A DNA stretch of 42,429 bases from Microcaldota archaeon (GTDB lineage Archaea > Micrarchaeota > Micrarchaeia > Micrarchaeales > CABMGC01). Where the stretch lies: positions 1 through 42,429 of the forward strand of contig JAJYWY010000014.1 of assembly GCA_021791245.1 (NCBI GenBank). Direction: 5' to 3'. A program made the translations under genes and the position numbers. Below the pieces are notes generated by a model. The model saw nothing but the letters and a program-made list of their open reading frames with translations, did no database searches and was not told the origin of the DNA. This document shows, one piece after another, positions 8,445 through 17,522 of the stretch; the first letter of the stretch is position 1, and each line of letters starts with the position of its first letter.

Positions 8445-9476
8445 CTATTTTCCGCATAATCCTGGAGATCCGTAGCACAATGCCTCATTTGCAGTCTGCG
8501 GCAGCGCAAGATATGCGCAGTCAACTACGGCTATGGGCGTAGTTGTTATGTTGTAGTATTGTGCAAGCAGCGCCTGCCTGTTAAGTTCTACAGTAGAGTT
8601 TGCCAGGCACGAATCAAGCGATGTTCTGTCAAGCTTGGAGCTGTTTGCGAGCAGGCTGAGCAGCGTTGGAGACATATATCCGGAATAAGCAGAAAGCAGG
8701 TTCGAATAGAATGCGCTCGCGTTCTTCTGTGCTGATGCGCAAAGAAGGTATCGTTCAAGCATCTGCGCATTGCCGAGCCCGTATCTCTCTGAAATATTGT
8801 AAGTAGGACCCTGCGAAAGCATCTTCAGGCTGGCATTCAGCGACATGCCATACTTGTCTTCCAAGGCAGTAAGGTTTACCAGGCTCTCTATAGCGCCAGG
8901 CGAATAAGGGTCCATGAACCAGTATATGCTGGCAGAACTGTTGCTTCCACATGCGAATTTCCCATTAAGCTTTATTGTTCCTTTTGCAGCTACATAATTG
9001 CCTAGAACTTTTGATATCTTCGGCAGCTGTGAATATGCAATGTCCAGCGAAAGGTTGGAATCATAGAGCACGAACGAATAGTATCCGGTTGCATTGCCTA
9101 TGCTTTCCGGAATCTTTACATACCACTCCCGCGATGCCGGTATATAATAAGCTGAGATATTGTTGACACTAGAAAAATACGGGAGCAGGGATAGATAGCC
9201 GTTCGCATAATTATAGCTGGCAAGTATCCTACCTGCTTGCTTTATAACTTGTGATTCATTGTGCATTGGGGCATATCCTCTAATAGTAGCAGTGGTCGCA
9301 GCACTAGAAGTAATATTGCCGTTTAATAAGACGGATTTCTGGTATGCTACCATTAAAAGCAACAGTATTAATATCGCTGCAAGCAGGATGAGCGCAACGT
9401 GTATTGTATCAAGCCCGCCTAATGCGCCTATCGGCTTCATAACAAGCTGCACGTCTTTTTTGTTTCTCTTTTCCAT
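8445..9476 (-). CDS. Membrane-anchored thioredoxin/DsbA-fold protein lacking its CXXC
   Basis: A 343-residue protein with an N-terminal cytoplasmic tail, one membrane anchor (about residues 25-46) and a large Asn/Ser-rich exported domain. The segment YWFMDPYSPGA (about 184-194) corresponds to the DPYCPYC-type active site of DsbA-like proteins, but both Cys are replaced (Ser and Ala). A TTPIAV segment near residue 309 matches the cis-Pro loop of the fold, and several other Cys remain (FACG, LLCA, VVDC). I place the start at 9476 because the longer frame would begin inside the tRNA-Arg gene. It may be a redox-inactive chaperone or a scaffold; the fold assignment is by motif only. Confidence 0.75.
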   Translation of the reverse strand: MEKRNKKDVQLVMKPIGALGGLDTIHVALILLAAILILLLLMVAYQKSVLLNGNITSSAATTATIRGYAPMHNESQVIKQAGRILASYNYANGYLSLLPYFSSVNNISAYYIPASREWYVKIPESIGNATGYYSFVLYDSNLSLDIAYSQLPKISKVLGNYVAAKGTIKLNGKFACGSNSSASIYWFMDPYSPGAIESLVNLTALEDKYGMSLNASLKMLSQGPTYNISERYGLGNAQMLERYLLCASAQKNASAFYSNLLSAYSGYMSPTLLSLLANSSKLDRTSLDSCLANSTVELNRQALLAQYYNITTTPIAVVDCAYLALPQTANEALCYGSPGLCGK

Positions 9477-9491
9477 GGTATCATCATAACG

Positions 9492-9606
9492 CGGGCCCGG
9501 CGGGATTTTCATCCTTCTCAATCAAACTTCTTCTCAAGAAATTATTTTGAACCCGCGACCCTCACCTTAGGACGGTACCGCTCTATCCAAGCTGAGCTAC
9601 GGGCCC
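9492..9606 (-). tRNA. tRNA-Arg (anticodon CCT) with a ~40-base intron in the T-loop
   Basis: On the minus strand the 5' acceptor gggcccg (9606-9600) pairs perfectly with cgggccc (9499-9493), and base 9492 gives discriminator G. The D stem is gctc/gagc. The anticodon loop gtcctaa gives CCT (Arg, AGG); its stem has three Watson-Crick pairs, one wobble and one mismatch. The T stem gcggg (9556-9552) pairs with cccgc (9504-9500), but 47 bases lie between them instead of seven. Removing about 40 bases (close to 9506-9545, shiftable by up to three because of flanking A runs) leaves the loop ttcaaat, a normal T-loop. I could not draw a canonical bulge-helix-bulge. AGG is a common Arg codon here, so the gene should be functional. 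Confidence 0.85.
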
Positions 9607-9629
9607 TTGCGGCTAAACATTACAATATA

Positions 9630-9641
9630 ACTATAAATATT
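9630..9641 (+). promoter_or_regulatory. TATA-like box of the Lon-type protease gene
   Basis: actataaatatt lies about 30-38 bases before the ATG at 9668, the usual spacing for an archaeal promoter with a very short leader. No clear ribosome binding site precedes the ATG. Confidence 0.5.
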
Positions 9642-9667
9642 TTTAGTGTTGAACTAATAGGGATTAT

Positions 9668-11527
9668 ATGCTTTTCAAAAATGCAAGATCTGTTATTTAT
9701 TCCTTGGTATTTGTATTCCTGCTTTCAGGCATGCCTTACGCCTCCGCTCTGGTCGGCAGCTCTTCTATATACGCCCCCGCAGTGCTCTCTAACCTGAACA
9801 AAGGCGTGCTAACCCTTATATCCTTAAATGTTACGAGAGGGAATGGCACGGTAAGCATAACGGGCCCCCAAGGAGTCGGTATCTCAACGCTTACATCTGC
9901 TGAAATAGCGGCTTCATACGCCTCGTCATACCTCTCGCTCAACCATAGCAAGTATAATTTTACATACCACATAAACGATTCTAGGGCGAACGTATCAGGG
10001 CCAAGCGGCGGATTGGCATTTACGCTTCTTGCAATATCTGCGCTTCAGGGAAAGCCCCTTTTAGATAATTTCACTGTTACAGGCACGATATCGCCAAATG
10101 GTGATGTAGGCGAAGTGGGTGGAGTATACGACAAGGCGATGGTGGCGTCGCAGTATCATATGGGGTTTTTCATTGTTCCGTATGCTAGCAATCAGTCCTT
10201 CGAGTATTACCTATATTATATAATACAGTCCAAGTCCAATATGCCCATTGTATTTGCCAATAACGTGAGCGACGCCATACAATATGCATTTGGAAATAAG
10301 GCACCGAATAAGTTCGTGTTCAACCAGTACACCAACTACTATCTTGACAATCTTACTTCTTCAAATGTAAGCTGCAGCTCATGCAATCTATCAAGCTTCG
10401 CTAATATTGTAAACTTCACATTCAACTTCACGAACGCAAAAATAGATGGCTTGGGCGTAAACTATCCAGATGCAAAAGCCAATCTCGGAAGATCCCTTGC
10501 ACAGGCAGAAGAGATTTCAAGCAAGGGATATGCATACACCGGTGCAGATTTCGGGTTTCTCACGTACCTTAAGGCATTTCTGCTCTCAAATTCTGGTGCG
10601 GTGACGGAAGAAGACGCACTGCATGTGCTATTGAACGTATCTTCATTCTGCTCGTCATTCCAAATGCCGCAGATGAACCAGAATAATTACGAATATGTGC
10701 TTGGCGGCAGGATAAGGCACGATTGGGCAAACGTAACGCTTGACAATGCGATGCAATCCCTCAATTCCTCAAACCTGACCAGCGATGGCATGCTCAGCAG
10801 CGTCTATGCCGCAGGGAGCGCATATGGGTGGTGCCTTGCTTCGCAGGAGATGTACAGCATAGCGTCATCAATTAATGGAACTCCAATGACAACTACGCCA
10901 ATATTCAACTCAAACGTAAAAAGGCTCGTCAAACAGCAGATATCAAAAGTCGGCGGCAGCCTTTATACAAGTGCGGCAATGCAAGAGATAAATTCAAGCA
11001 TGTATGCGGCTGCGATGTATAATCTAGAATATAGCAAAGCATTTGACAATCCCCTAATATCGGGAAATGCGACAAAGGTAAAATCCGAAGTGGATGCGAA
11101 CATTGCAAACGGAACATTTGGAATATGGCCTGCAGAATTCTCCGCAAGCGCAAAGTTCTTCGTAAATGAAGCAGACCTGCCGCAGAACAGTAATCAGTCA
11201 ATGAGCATGCTATATACCGCATACACCACATCGCTTCTTGCGTCAGGGCTATCGTATGCTAACAAGCTGGTGTCAAGTTCCCTTGTTGCCATGCAGCCCG
11301 GTGCGATATCCTCGGCGCAGCTTAACAATATACAGGCGCAATTGGGCAATCTTACGGCAGATGCAAGCAACCTGAACTCGCAGGTTACAAGCATATATTC
11401 CTCGTTGATAATAATCTCCGTAATGCTTTTCGTTATCCTAATAATACTGCTGTATATAATGTTAAAGCTTGGACCAGGAATGCCTCCTGCCGGAGATGTG
11501 CATGCAAAGAGGAGAATAAGGAAATAG
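9668..11527 (+). CDS. Secreted, membrane-anchored Lon-type serine protease (S16), no ATPase domain
   Basis: A 619-residue protein. It has a signal peptide (about 8-27, cleavage near SALVG), then an S16 protease domain with the nucleophile in SGPSGGLA (Ser about 113) and the general-base Lys about 156 in GGVYDKAM. The intervening GTISPNGDVGEVGG is characteristic of Lon-type proteases. A long Asn/Ser-rich region follows. A C-terminal membrane helix (about 580-603) is followed by a basic tail. The architecture matches archaeal ATP-independent serine proteases of COG1750 type: extracellular and membrane-tethered. The HIT gene follows after four bases. Together with the two thermopsin-like genes on the other side of the tRNA it makes an envelope-protease neighbourhood. 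Substrates are unknown. Confidence 0.88.
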   Translation: MLFKNARSVIYSLVFVFLLSGMPYASALVGSSSIYAPAVLSNLNKGVLTLISLNVTRGNGTVSITGPQGVGISTLTSAEIAASYASSYLSLNHSKYNFTYHINDSRANVSGPSGGLAFTLLAISALQGKPLLDNFTVTGTISPNGDVGEVGGVYDKAMVASQYHMGFFIVPYASNQSFEYYLYYIIQSKSNMPIVFANNVSDAIQYAFGNKAPNKFVFNQYTNYYLDNLTSSNVSCSSCNLSSFANIVNFTFNFTNAKIDGLGVNYPDAKANLGRSLAQAEEISSKGYAYTGADFGFLTYLKAFLLSNSGAVTEEDALHVLLNVSSFCSSFQMPQMNQNNYEYVLGGRIRHDWANVTLDNAMQSLNSSNLTSDGMLSSVYAAGSAYGWCLASQEMYSIASSINGTPMTTTPIFNSNVKRLVKQQISKVGGSLYTSAAMQEINSSMYAAAMYNLEYSKAFDNPLISGNATKVKSEVDANIANGTFGIWPAEFSASAKFFVNEADLPQNSNQSMSMLYTAYTTSLLASGLSYANKLVSSSLVAMQPGAISSAQLNNIQAQLGNLTADASNLNSQVTSIYSSLIIISVMLFVILIILLYIMLKLGPGMPPAGDVHAKRRIRK

Positions 11528-11531
11528 CAGA

Positions 11532-11999
11532 GTGGTTGGATTGGATACCGATGTATTTTGCACAGAAGCAATAGAAAGGCAGACATATTTTGATACCAGG
11601 AATATAAGAGTAGTGTATGACATAGCGCCTGTGACTCCTGGGCATTCCCTGCTGATACCAAAGAGGCACGTCACTGACGCGGCCCTGCTTACAGAAGAAG
11701 AGATGCTGGAAATGCTGGGCCTGGTGAAACTCCTAAGGGTTAAACTTATACCTTTCTTCAACGCTGAAGACTCGTATGATCTGATAATCCAAGTAGGCAA
11801 GTATTCCGGAATGTCTGTGCCGCATATACACATGCACTTCATACCAAGGCACAAGAACGATAAGTTCCAAGTCGACAACGACAAGCTTTACAGCGAAGTC
11901 GCAAAAGGGCCAGCAGCGAGGAGGCTTCTAGAGAAAACCGAATATAGCAGGATTATCGGGAGCCTCAGAAAAGAATTCCGCTATAAAGGGGGGCAATGA
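11532..11999 (+). CDS. HIT-family nucleotide hydrolase/transferase
   Basis: A 155-residue protein with the histidine triad VPHIHMH at about 97-102, followed by FIPRH. The N-terminal segment PVTPGHSLLIPKRHV (about 33-47) is the usual HIT strand pair. HIT proteins hydrolyse or transfer nucleoside monophosphate linkages (for example AMP-lysine or dinucleoside polyphosphates) through a His-AMP intermediate in the cytoplasm. The start used is a GTG four bases after the protease stop; no ATG is available before the conserved region. The last 35 bases overlap the convergent UbiA gene. Confidence 0.92.
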   Translation: MVGLDTDVFCTEAIERQTYFDTRNIRVVYDIAPVTPGHSLLIPKRHVTDAALLTEEEMLEMLGLVKLLRVKLIPFFNAEDSYDLIIQVGKYSGMSVPHIHMHFIPRHKNDKFQVDNDKLYSEVAKGPAARRLLEKTEYSRIIGSLRKEFRYKGGQ

Positions 12000-12852
12000 G
12001 TATCCCAACTATAGCTATGAGCATTGCCATTAGGGACAGGTTCCTCGCAAGACCGTAGAATTTTGCCGATTTGCCAAGATACCCTGCGCTTACATACAAG
12101 AAAATTATGTCAGAGATAAATATGGGAAAAGCATAAGCCGGGTTCCCCCTGAACGGCGCGACATATAGGAAAAGATACGCGCTTGCAAGTATCGATATCA
12201 TGTACATCAGCAATGCCACCAGCGATGCGTTTTTCCATCCTATTTTCGTGGGCAAAGTTGCAGCCTTCCTTGCTTTCATGTCGCCATACATATCCCTGAT
12301 TGTTCCGTGTATCTCCCTTGCAAGCCCGCTGAAGAATATCATTATTGAGACAAGCAATATGCTTTCAGGCAGATAATAATCCACTATATAGCCGCCGAAG
12401 ACGAATGGTATGACCATAGTCAGCGCTATGTATATGTTGCCTAATAGGAAAATTTCTTTCAGTCTATAGCTGTAAATGAATGCCAGGGCTGCGAAAACGG
12501 CAGCTATGGCAAAGCAATATGGGTTTATGAAGTAGCTTGAAATTATTCCTATTGCAAATCCCAAAGCAGTTGCATATAGCGCAGTTGCAGGCCTAAGCGT
12601 CCCGTTGACAAGTGGCCTGTCGCTTTTCTTGTTTATCTTGTCCACTTTTATGTCGAAGTAATCGTTTATGGCGAATGCGGAATAAGAGATGAAGAATGGG
12701 GATACGAATCCCATTAGAAGGGTAAATGCATTGCCTGGAAGGGCTCCCCTGTCTGATATAAGAATTGCCGCTAGCACTGCAATGTCAAGCATTATACTAT
12801 GCTCTATCCTGCCCAGTTTCAGAAGCCCTTCTAATTTTCTTGCAAGACCCAT
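11965..12852 (-). CDS. UbiA-family prenyltransferase (likely digeranylgeranylglyceryl phosphate synthase)
   Basis: A 295-residue polytopic membrane protein with eight or nine hydrophobic segments. The first Asp-rich motif NDYFDIKVD (residues 63-71) is followed by KINKKSDRPLVNG, and a second Asp motif (RDMYGDMKA) lies near 186-194. This is the UbiA pattern, which transfers polyprenyl groups to an acceptor in the membrane. In archaea with this motif set the usual role is adding the second geranylgeranyl chain in ether-lipid synthesis; the exact acceptor cannot be read from sequence. It is the last gene of an agmatinase-ValRS-UbiA run, four bases after the ValRS stop. Confidence 0.88.
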   Translation of the reverse strand: MGLARKLEGLLKLGRIEHSIMLDIAVLAAILISDRGALPGNAFTLLMGFVSPFFISYSAFAINDYFDIKVDKINKKSDRPLVNGTLRPATALYATALGFAIGIISSYFINPYCFAIAAVFAALAFIYSYRLKEIFLLGNIYIALTMVIPFVFGGYIVDYYLPESILLVSIMIFFSGLAREIHGTIRDMYGDMKARKAATLPTKIGWKNASLVALLMYMISILASAYLFLYVAPFRGNPAYAFPIFISDIIFLYVSAGYLGKSAKFYGLARNLSLMAMLIAIVGILIAPLYSGILF

Positions 12853-12856
12853 ATGC

Positions 12857-15190
12857 TTACACCATATGATGAAGCGCTACGAAATCCTTTGCAAACATTG
12901 AAAGGTCATCAGGCACGCTTATTTTTATCTCGTCCTTGAAGCTTTTTCCCTCGTCTTTCTTTTTGTTCCAGACAAAAGAATTGAAAGACGCGATTTTTTC
13001 AGTGTAATCGCCAAGCCCATAATCCTCTATCGATTCCGGATATCTTTCAAGGTGTATGCTCCTATCCGAGTACATATTCCTCCAAAGGTAGTCTGTTATT
13101 ATCGGGAATATAGGTGACATGGTATTCAGTATGGCTTTGAGTGCAAAATGGAGCACATATCTTGCGCTGTCCGTCTCCTCTTTAGTGAAGCTTTCTCCGC
13201 CGTAAGCGCGCGCTTTAACCAGCTCTATATAATGGTCCGCGAACACATTCCATGTCACATCCCGGAGCATGAGCGCAGTCCTGTCGAACCTGTATTCCTC
13301 ATTGAAAGCTATCACGCCTTTAAGCATGCCGGATAGCACTGAAAGCATCCACTTGTCGGTTGCATAAAGCTCAGCCGGCATCTCCGCCTGCTCGAACGAT
13401 GATATAAACCTGGCTATGTTCCACAGTTTCGTTAAGAACTTTCCCGCACCTGCTATCCTGTCCATGGAGCATCTGACGTCGTCCTCCGCTATGTTTCCTT
13501 CCAGAAAAGCCCATGCCCTGAACGATTCTGCGCCGAATTTCTCGAGTACTTCTTTCGGCAGTATTACATTTCCTACGCTTTTGCTCATCTTGTCCCCTTT
13601 TTCGTCCACTACATGCATGTGTATCCATACGTCTTCGAATGGTGCTTTCCCGAACAAAAGATAGGACTTTAGCAGTGTGAAATATAACCAGCTCCTGACT
13701 ATCTCCTTTCCCTGCGGCCTCAGGGTAACTGGGTAATTTTTGCTGAATGAATCCTTGTCCCAGAGATATCCGCTTATGTACTGCTGGCTGCTCGAACTGT
13801 CGAACCACGTGTCGAAGATCCTTGTCTCTCCCTCGAATTCATTGCCTCCGCACTTTGCACATTTATCAACTGGCGGTTTTTCCTTCCATGGCTTGTAATA
13901 CTTCCCCGCCTCCGGAATCACAACCTCCCTGCACGTCTTGCAGTACCATAGCGGTATCTCCGTGCCGTAATACCTCCTTCTCGACAAAACCCAGTCTATG
14001 GAGATGCCGTTTATCCAGCTCTCTAGAAGGCGCCTGCTCTTATCTGAATAGAATGCCATGTCCTGTGAAGCTTTTAGGAGTTGCTCCTTGAACTCTGCCT
14101 GCTTTAGGTAAAGTTCCTTCGAGGCTATGAACTCTATGGGCGTCTTTGTCCTCCAGCATATTGGAAACCTGTGGTGCACATTCTCCGTCTTTTCCATTAA
14201 CCCCAAAGATTCCAGGTCTTCCACTATAGCTTTCCTTGCTTCCTTAATCTTCATGCCGTCGTATTTCGAACCGCCGATGTGGATCCTGCCGTCATCGCCT
14301 ATTATATACGTGGGAGGTATATTCTTCTCGCGCAGCGTCCTTATGTCCTCAAGGTCCCCATAGCTGCACACCATCAATATGCCGGATCCGTATGACGGAT
14401 CTACCGAAGGATGCTCTATTATATCCACCTTTATGCCAAAGATCGGCACTATGGCCGTGTCCCCCTTTAGCACCCTCCTTTTGTCATCTTCTGGATTAAC
14501 GAGCACTAATTTGCACGCAGGAAGCAGCTCGGGCCTCGTAGTTGCGACTATTATCTGGCCGTGATTTGAAGTCTCGAACCTTATATGGTAAAGTACTGTA
14601 TCTCCTTCGCTGTATTCGACTTCAGAATCCGAGATCGTGGTATGGCAGTCAATGCAGTAATTAGAAGGCATTGAATTCTCGTATACAAGCCCCTTTTTAT
14701 AAAGGAGTATGAACGTTTCCTGTGTCATCCGCCTGTATTCATCGCTGTCGGTCTCGTATGCCGAGCCTATGCTGCTTCCTACCTGCCAGCTATTGAAGCT
14801 TATGCCAAGCATCCTGAAGCTTTCAAGCGACGTATCCTCATATTTCTTTAGAAGGAGCTTGCAGTTTTCTATATAGCTCTCCCTAGGCGTGCTGAGTATG
14901 CTCATCCTGAATTCCTTCTCTGCCTGCACTTCTATCGGAAGCCCGTTCCTGTCCATTCCAAGAGGGAATAGCACATTCATCCCCATCTTCCTCTTGTGCC
15001 TTGCTATTGCATCCATCCATGTATAAACTGTGGCATGGCCTATGTGTATTGGAGCATTTATATAAGGCGGGGGAGTGTCTATGCTGTATGTCTTCCCTTC
15101 ACTATTTTTGAAATTGTAAATTCCTTCCTTATCCCACGACTCAATAACCTGCCTCTCCAAGTCCTTCGACCATCTTTTTTCTTCTATCAT
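12857..15190 (-). CDS. valS: Valyl-tRNA synthetase
   Basis: A 777-residue class Ia synthetase. The HIGH motif HIGH sits at 49-52 after TPPPYINAPI, and KMSKSVGN near residue 533. An editing domain inserts between them (ATTRPELLPACKLVLVNPED near 213). Zn-knuckle-like Cys pairs occur at CKTC and CAKC (about 420-450). FDTWFDSSSSQ and LRPQGKEIVRSWLYFTLL are ValRS rather than IleRS patterns. The length is somewhat short for an archaeal ValRS: the C-terminal anticodon domain is present, but there is little C-terminal coiled coil. It charges tRNA-Val and edits Thr in the family. It sits ten bases after the agmatinase stop. Confidence 0.93.
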   Translation of the reverse strand: MIEEKRWSKDLERQVIESWDKEGIYNFKNSEGKTYSIDTPPPYINAPIHIGHATVYTWMDAIARHKRKMGMNVLFPLGMDRNGLPIEVQAEKEFRMSILSTPRESYIENCKLLLKKYEDTSLESFRMLGISFNSWQVGSSIGSAYETDSDEYRRMTQETFILLYKKGLVYENSMPSNYCIDCHTTISDSEVEYSEGDTVLYHIRFETSNHGQIIVATTRPELLPACKLVLVNPEDDKRRVLKGDTAIVPIFGIKVDIIEHPSVDPSYGSGILMVCSYGDLEDIRTLREKNIPPTYIIGDDGRIHIGGSKYDGMKIKEARKAIVEDLESLGLMEKTENVHHRFPICWRTKTPIEFIASKELYLKQAEFKEQLLKASQDMAFYSDKSRRLLESWINGISIDWVLSRRRYYGTEIPLWYCKTCREVVIPEAGKYYKPWKEKPPVDKCAKCGGNEFEGETRIFDTWFDSSSSQQYISGYLWDKDSFSKNYPVTLRPQGKEIVRSWLYFTLLKSYLLFGKAPFEDVWIHMHVVDEKGDKMSKSVGNVILPKEVLEKFGAESFRAWAFLEGNIAEDDVRCSMDRIAGAGKFLTKLWNIARFISSFEQAEMPAELYATDKWMLSVLSGMLKGVIAFNEEYRFDRTALMLRDVTWNVFADHYIELVKARAYGGESFTKEETDSARYVLHFALKAILNTMSPIFPIITDYLWRNMYSDRSIHLERYPESIEDYGLGDYTEKIASFNSFVWNKKKDEGKSFKDEIKISVPDDLSMFAKDFVALHHMV

Positions 15191-15200
15191 AAAAACACGA

Positions 15201-16187
15201 TCATTTCAGGAAAAAGCCTAGTGAAAGGTATGCAAGCTTTGCAGCAAGAAAATTAGGGGCGACAATGCCAGGTATTGGCGCGAGTTCCATAATATCCATG
15301 CCCGCAAGGTTTTTCTCTTTTGAAAGGGATTTCATGATACTTACAAGGTCCCTGAAGAATAAACCTGCAGGCTCGGGTGTTCCAACGCTTGGCATTTCGC
15401 TTGGGTCAAGCACGTCGATGTCTATGGTTATGTACACGTCCTTTCCGGTATTTTTGATTATCCATTCAGCAGCCTTCTCCGCGCCCATCTTGCCGAAGTC
15501 GTCTGCAAATAGTATCCTGTCCCTATGCTTTTTTGCGGACTCCTCGTCTATGCACCTTATGCCTACCTGCACTATGCTCTCGTACATCTCTCCTGCCCTC
15601 GTGATTACAGAGCCATGCGTGTACTTGCTTCCGAAGAGCTCTTCCCATGAGTCTGCATGTGCGTCTAGATGTATTATGCTTATATCCCTGCCGCGCTTCT
15701 TGAATGCCTTTATCGCACCTATGGTGAGCGAATGGTCGCCCCCAAGCATTAATGGAATCTTTCCGTCGTCAATTATCATTGCCACCTCCCCGCTTACCCT
15801 ATCCTGCATCTTCTCAAGGGAATCAAGGTCTGGCTGCAGCTCGTCAAGGGTGTATACGCTCTTATCTTCAAGCTTCCTGCCCAATTCATAACTGTAAGGT
15901 TCTATGCTCCTGCTTGCCTCTATTATCGCATGCGGTCCATCCCTCGAACCCGCCTTGTAAGTAGTTGCATGGTCGTATGGCACCGGAAGTACCACTACTT
16001 TTGCACTGGAATAGTCATCGGAGTCAAAGCCGAACATGGTGTATTTCGGCATTGGATTAAGAAGCATTGAAATCGCAGCCTCAGAAAGCGGTGCTTTCTG
16101 CCAATCTCTTTTTGTCTCGAAAAGTCTTTTAACTATATCTATCTCCTGACCAGGCGCTAACAGGACGAGCCCACCGCGACGCAGCAT
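15201..16187 (-). CDS. speB: Agmatinase/arginase-family ureohydrolase
   Basis: A 328-residue enzyme of the ureohydrolase fold. The dinuclear Mn ligands are visible in order: GGDHSLT near residue 147, HLDAHAD near 172 and DIDVLDPSEMPSVGTPEPAG near 254. The last segment is the agmatinase-type signature. It would split agmatine to putrescine and urea as the second step of archaeal polyamine synthesis from arginine. The first 40 residues (before MLLNPMPKY) are not expected in the family; a start at about 16067 is an alternative, and a TATA-like ttaaaaga lies inside the extension. First gene of a three-gene minus-strand operon. Confidence 0.9.
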   Translation of the reverse strand: MLRRGGLVLLAPGQEIDIVKRLFETKRDWQKAPLSEAAISMLLNPMPKYTMFGFDSDDYSSAKVVVLPVPYDHATTYKAGSRDGPHAIIEASRSIEPYSYELGRKLEDKSVYTLDELQPDLDSLEKMQDRVSGEVAMIIDDGKIPLMLGGDHSLTIGAIKAFKKRGRDISIIHLDAHADSWEELFGSKYTHGSVITRAGEMYESIVQVGIRCIDEESAKKHRDRILFADDFGKMGAEKAAEWIIKNTGKDVYITIDIDVLDPSEMPSVGTPEPAGLFFRDLVSIMKSLSKEKNLAGMDIMELAPIPGIVAPNFLAAKLAYLSLGFFLK

Positions 16188-16423
16188 AACGCATGGTCAT
16201 TGTAGCAGTATTACTCAAACGAAATGTCTCTCTCCTGGTGAAGTTCCCTCCATTTCTATTCGCAGTTTTTCAACGGAATATATGAACATGCAGTATTCTT
16301 CCGAGAGCATAGTGCAGGTGTTGACTTGCAGGATGCGGGCAGTCTGAATAGCAGAATATTATTTATATTTTAGCCCCCACTAAAATTGTTTTTAAATTAT
16401 TCCATACTGATTTTGTGATTCGA

Positions 16424-17269
16424 ATGCCTGATTTCAAGATGTACATACCACATAAAAAGTTCATATCTGACAATGATCTCTCGGGATGTCCCAACATGTC
16501 AGAATCGCTCAAGTCTGTCGATGCTATAGTATCTCTCTCTGACGTATCAAGGATTTTTGGCTCTTTGGATGCACAGCCTCTCTCGGCTAGTATGTTCGAC
16601 AAAAAAGAGCTCGTGTGCTTACTTAGAGGAGTCATAGACATGAGAGGCAACGCCGTGTACTCAAACGCAGAGATAGAGTTCGAACAGAAAACTTCGGCAA
16701 GCATATTCGCTAGGCAGATACATGTAGAGAGCGACAAGATACAACAGAATGCGATAAGCCTGAAAAGATTATTCGACAGGTTCGGCATAACGGATATAAC
16801 GTCTGTGGAATCCTCGATGTTGTTCGTAGAGAGTGGCGGTCAGCGATTCGCAGCATTCTACTTCCCTCCAATAATAGAAGTCGTTGACAGGATAAATTTC
16901 AGCCTCCCTATAACGATGCTCCACAATAGAATAAAATGCGGCGACGACAGATTCGAGATAGACACGCCGCAAGGCAAGAAAGAGATAAACGTAAAAAATC
17001 TTTACTATAAAGCAGAGAAGATTATCTCCATGAACGAGCGCATACAGATACTAAGGGACGGCACGCATAGGGCATATCTGTCGCATCTGCTGAAGGCGCC
17101 TTTCCATGTCATAATAATAAGGAACTGCAATGTCCCTTCGCACAGTATACCCATAGCATTTGACGACTTGATACTCGCTGTCGGCAAGCCGAAGAGAAAG
17201 GAGGACAGGTTCCTTGGATTCTGCGACAACTTGTGGCTTGACATGCAGAGGGCGGGGATAGACGGGTAA
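16424..17269 (+). CDS. Protein of unknown function with a ParB-like DGTHR motif
   Basis: A 281-residue cytoplasmic protein that I do not recognise. Near residues 203-225 the segment ERIQILRDGTHRAYL then PFHVIIIRN resembles the core of ParB/sulfiredoxin-like and DGQHR domains (strand, DG-HR loop, helix, strand), where the His-Arg pair contacts nucleotide. The rest shows no clear domain. I chose the ATG at 16424 over the GTG nine bases earlier because a TATA-like tttaaatta (16391-16399) is spaced for a leaderless transcript there. It stands alone between a divergent operon and the ribosomal cluster. It could be a nucleic-acid or nucleotide-binding enzyme; this is weakly supported. Confidence 0.8.
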   Translation: MPDFKMYIPHKKFISDNDLSGCPNMSESLKSVDAIVSLSDVSRIFGSLDAQPLSASMFDKKELVCLLRGVIDMRGNAVYSNAEIEFEQKTSASIFARQIHVESDKIQQNAISLKRLFDRFGITDITSVESSMLFVESGGQRFAAFYFPPIIEVVDRINFSLPITMLHNRIKCGDDRFEIDTPQGKKEINVKNLYYKAEKIISMNERIQILRDGTHRAYLSHLLKAPFHVIIIRNCNVPSHSIPIAFDDLILAVGKPKRKEDRFLGFCDNLWLDMQRAGIDG

Positions 17270-17522
17270 TCGATGAAGCTGTCCATGATCTATTGCCAAA
17301 ATTCCCTTTTTCACATCCTTGCATCCGCATTGCCGCCTTATTTGCAAAGTAATTTATTTCTTTCAGGCCAATATTAATCTGAGATTCGGTTCCCTATATG
17401 CTAAAGAAAACAAAATGAAGGCATGACATAAGCACAATGATGGAAAGTAAGAGCATAAAAATGCGCAAACCGATACCTATAAATGCGATAAAGAATATAA
17501 AGTGTAAACTATAGTGATAATA

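Noticed and set aside
9477-9521. N-terminal extension of the thioredoxin-like gene (RRMKIPPGPRY)
   Set aside because: These codons lie inside the 3' end and intron of the tRNA-Arg gene; the Met at 9476 is the first start outside it.
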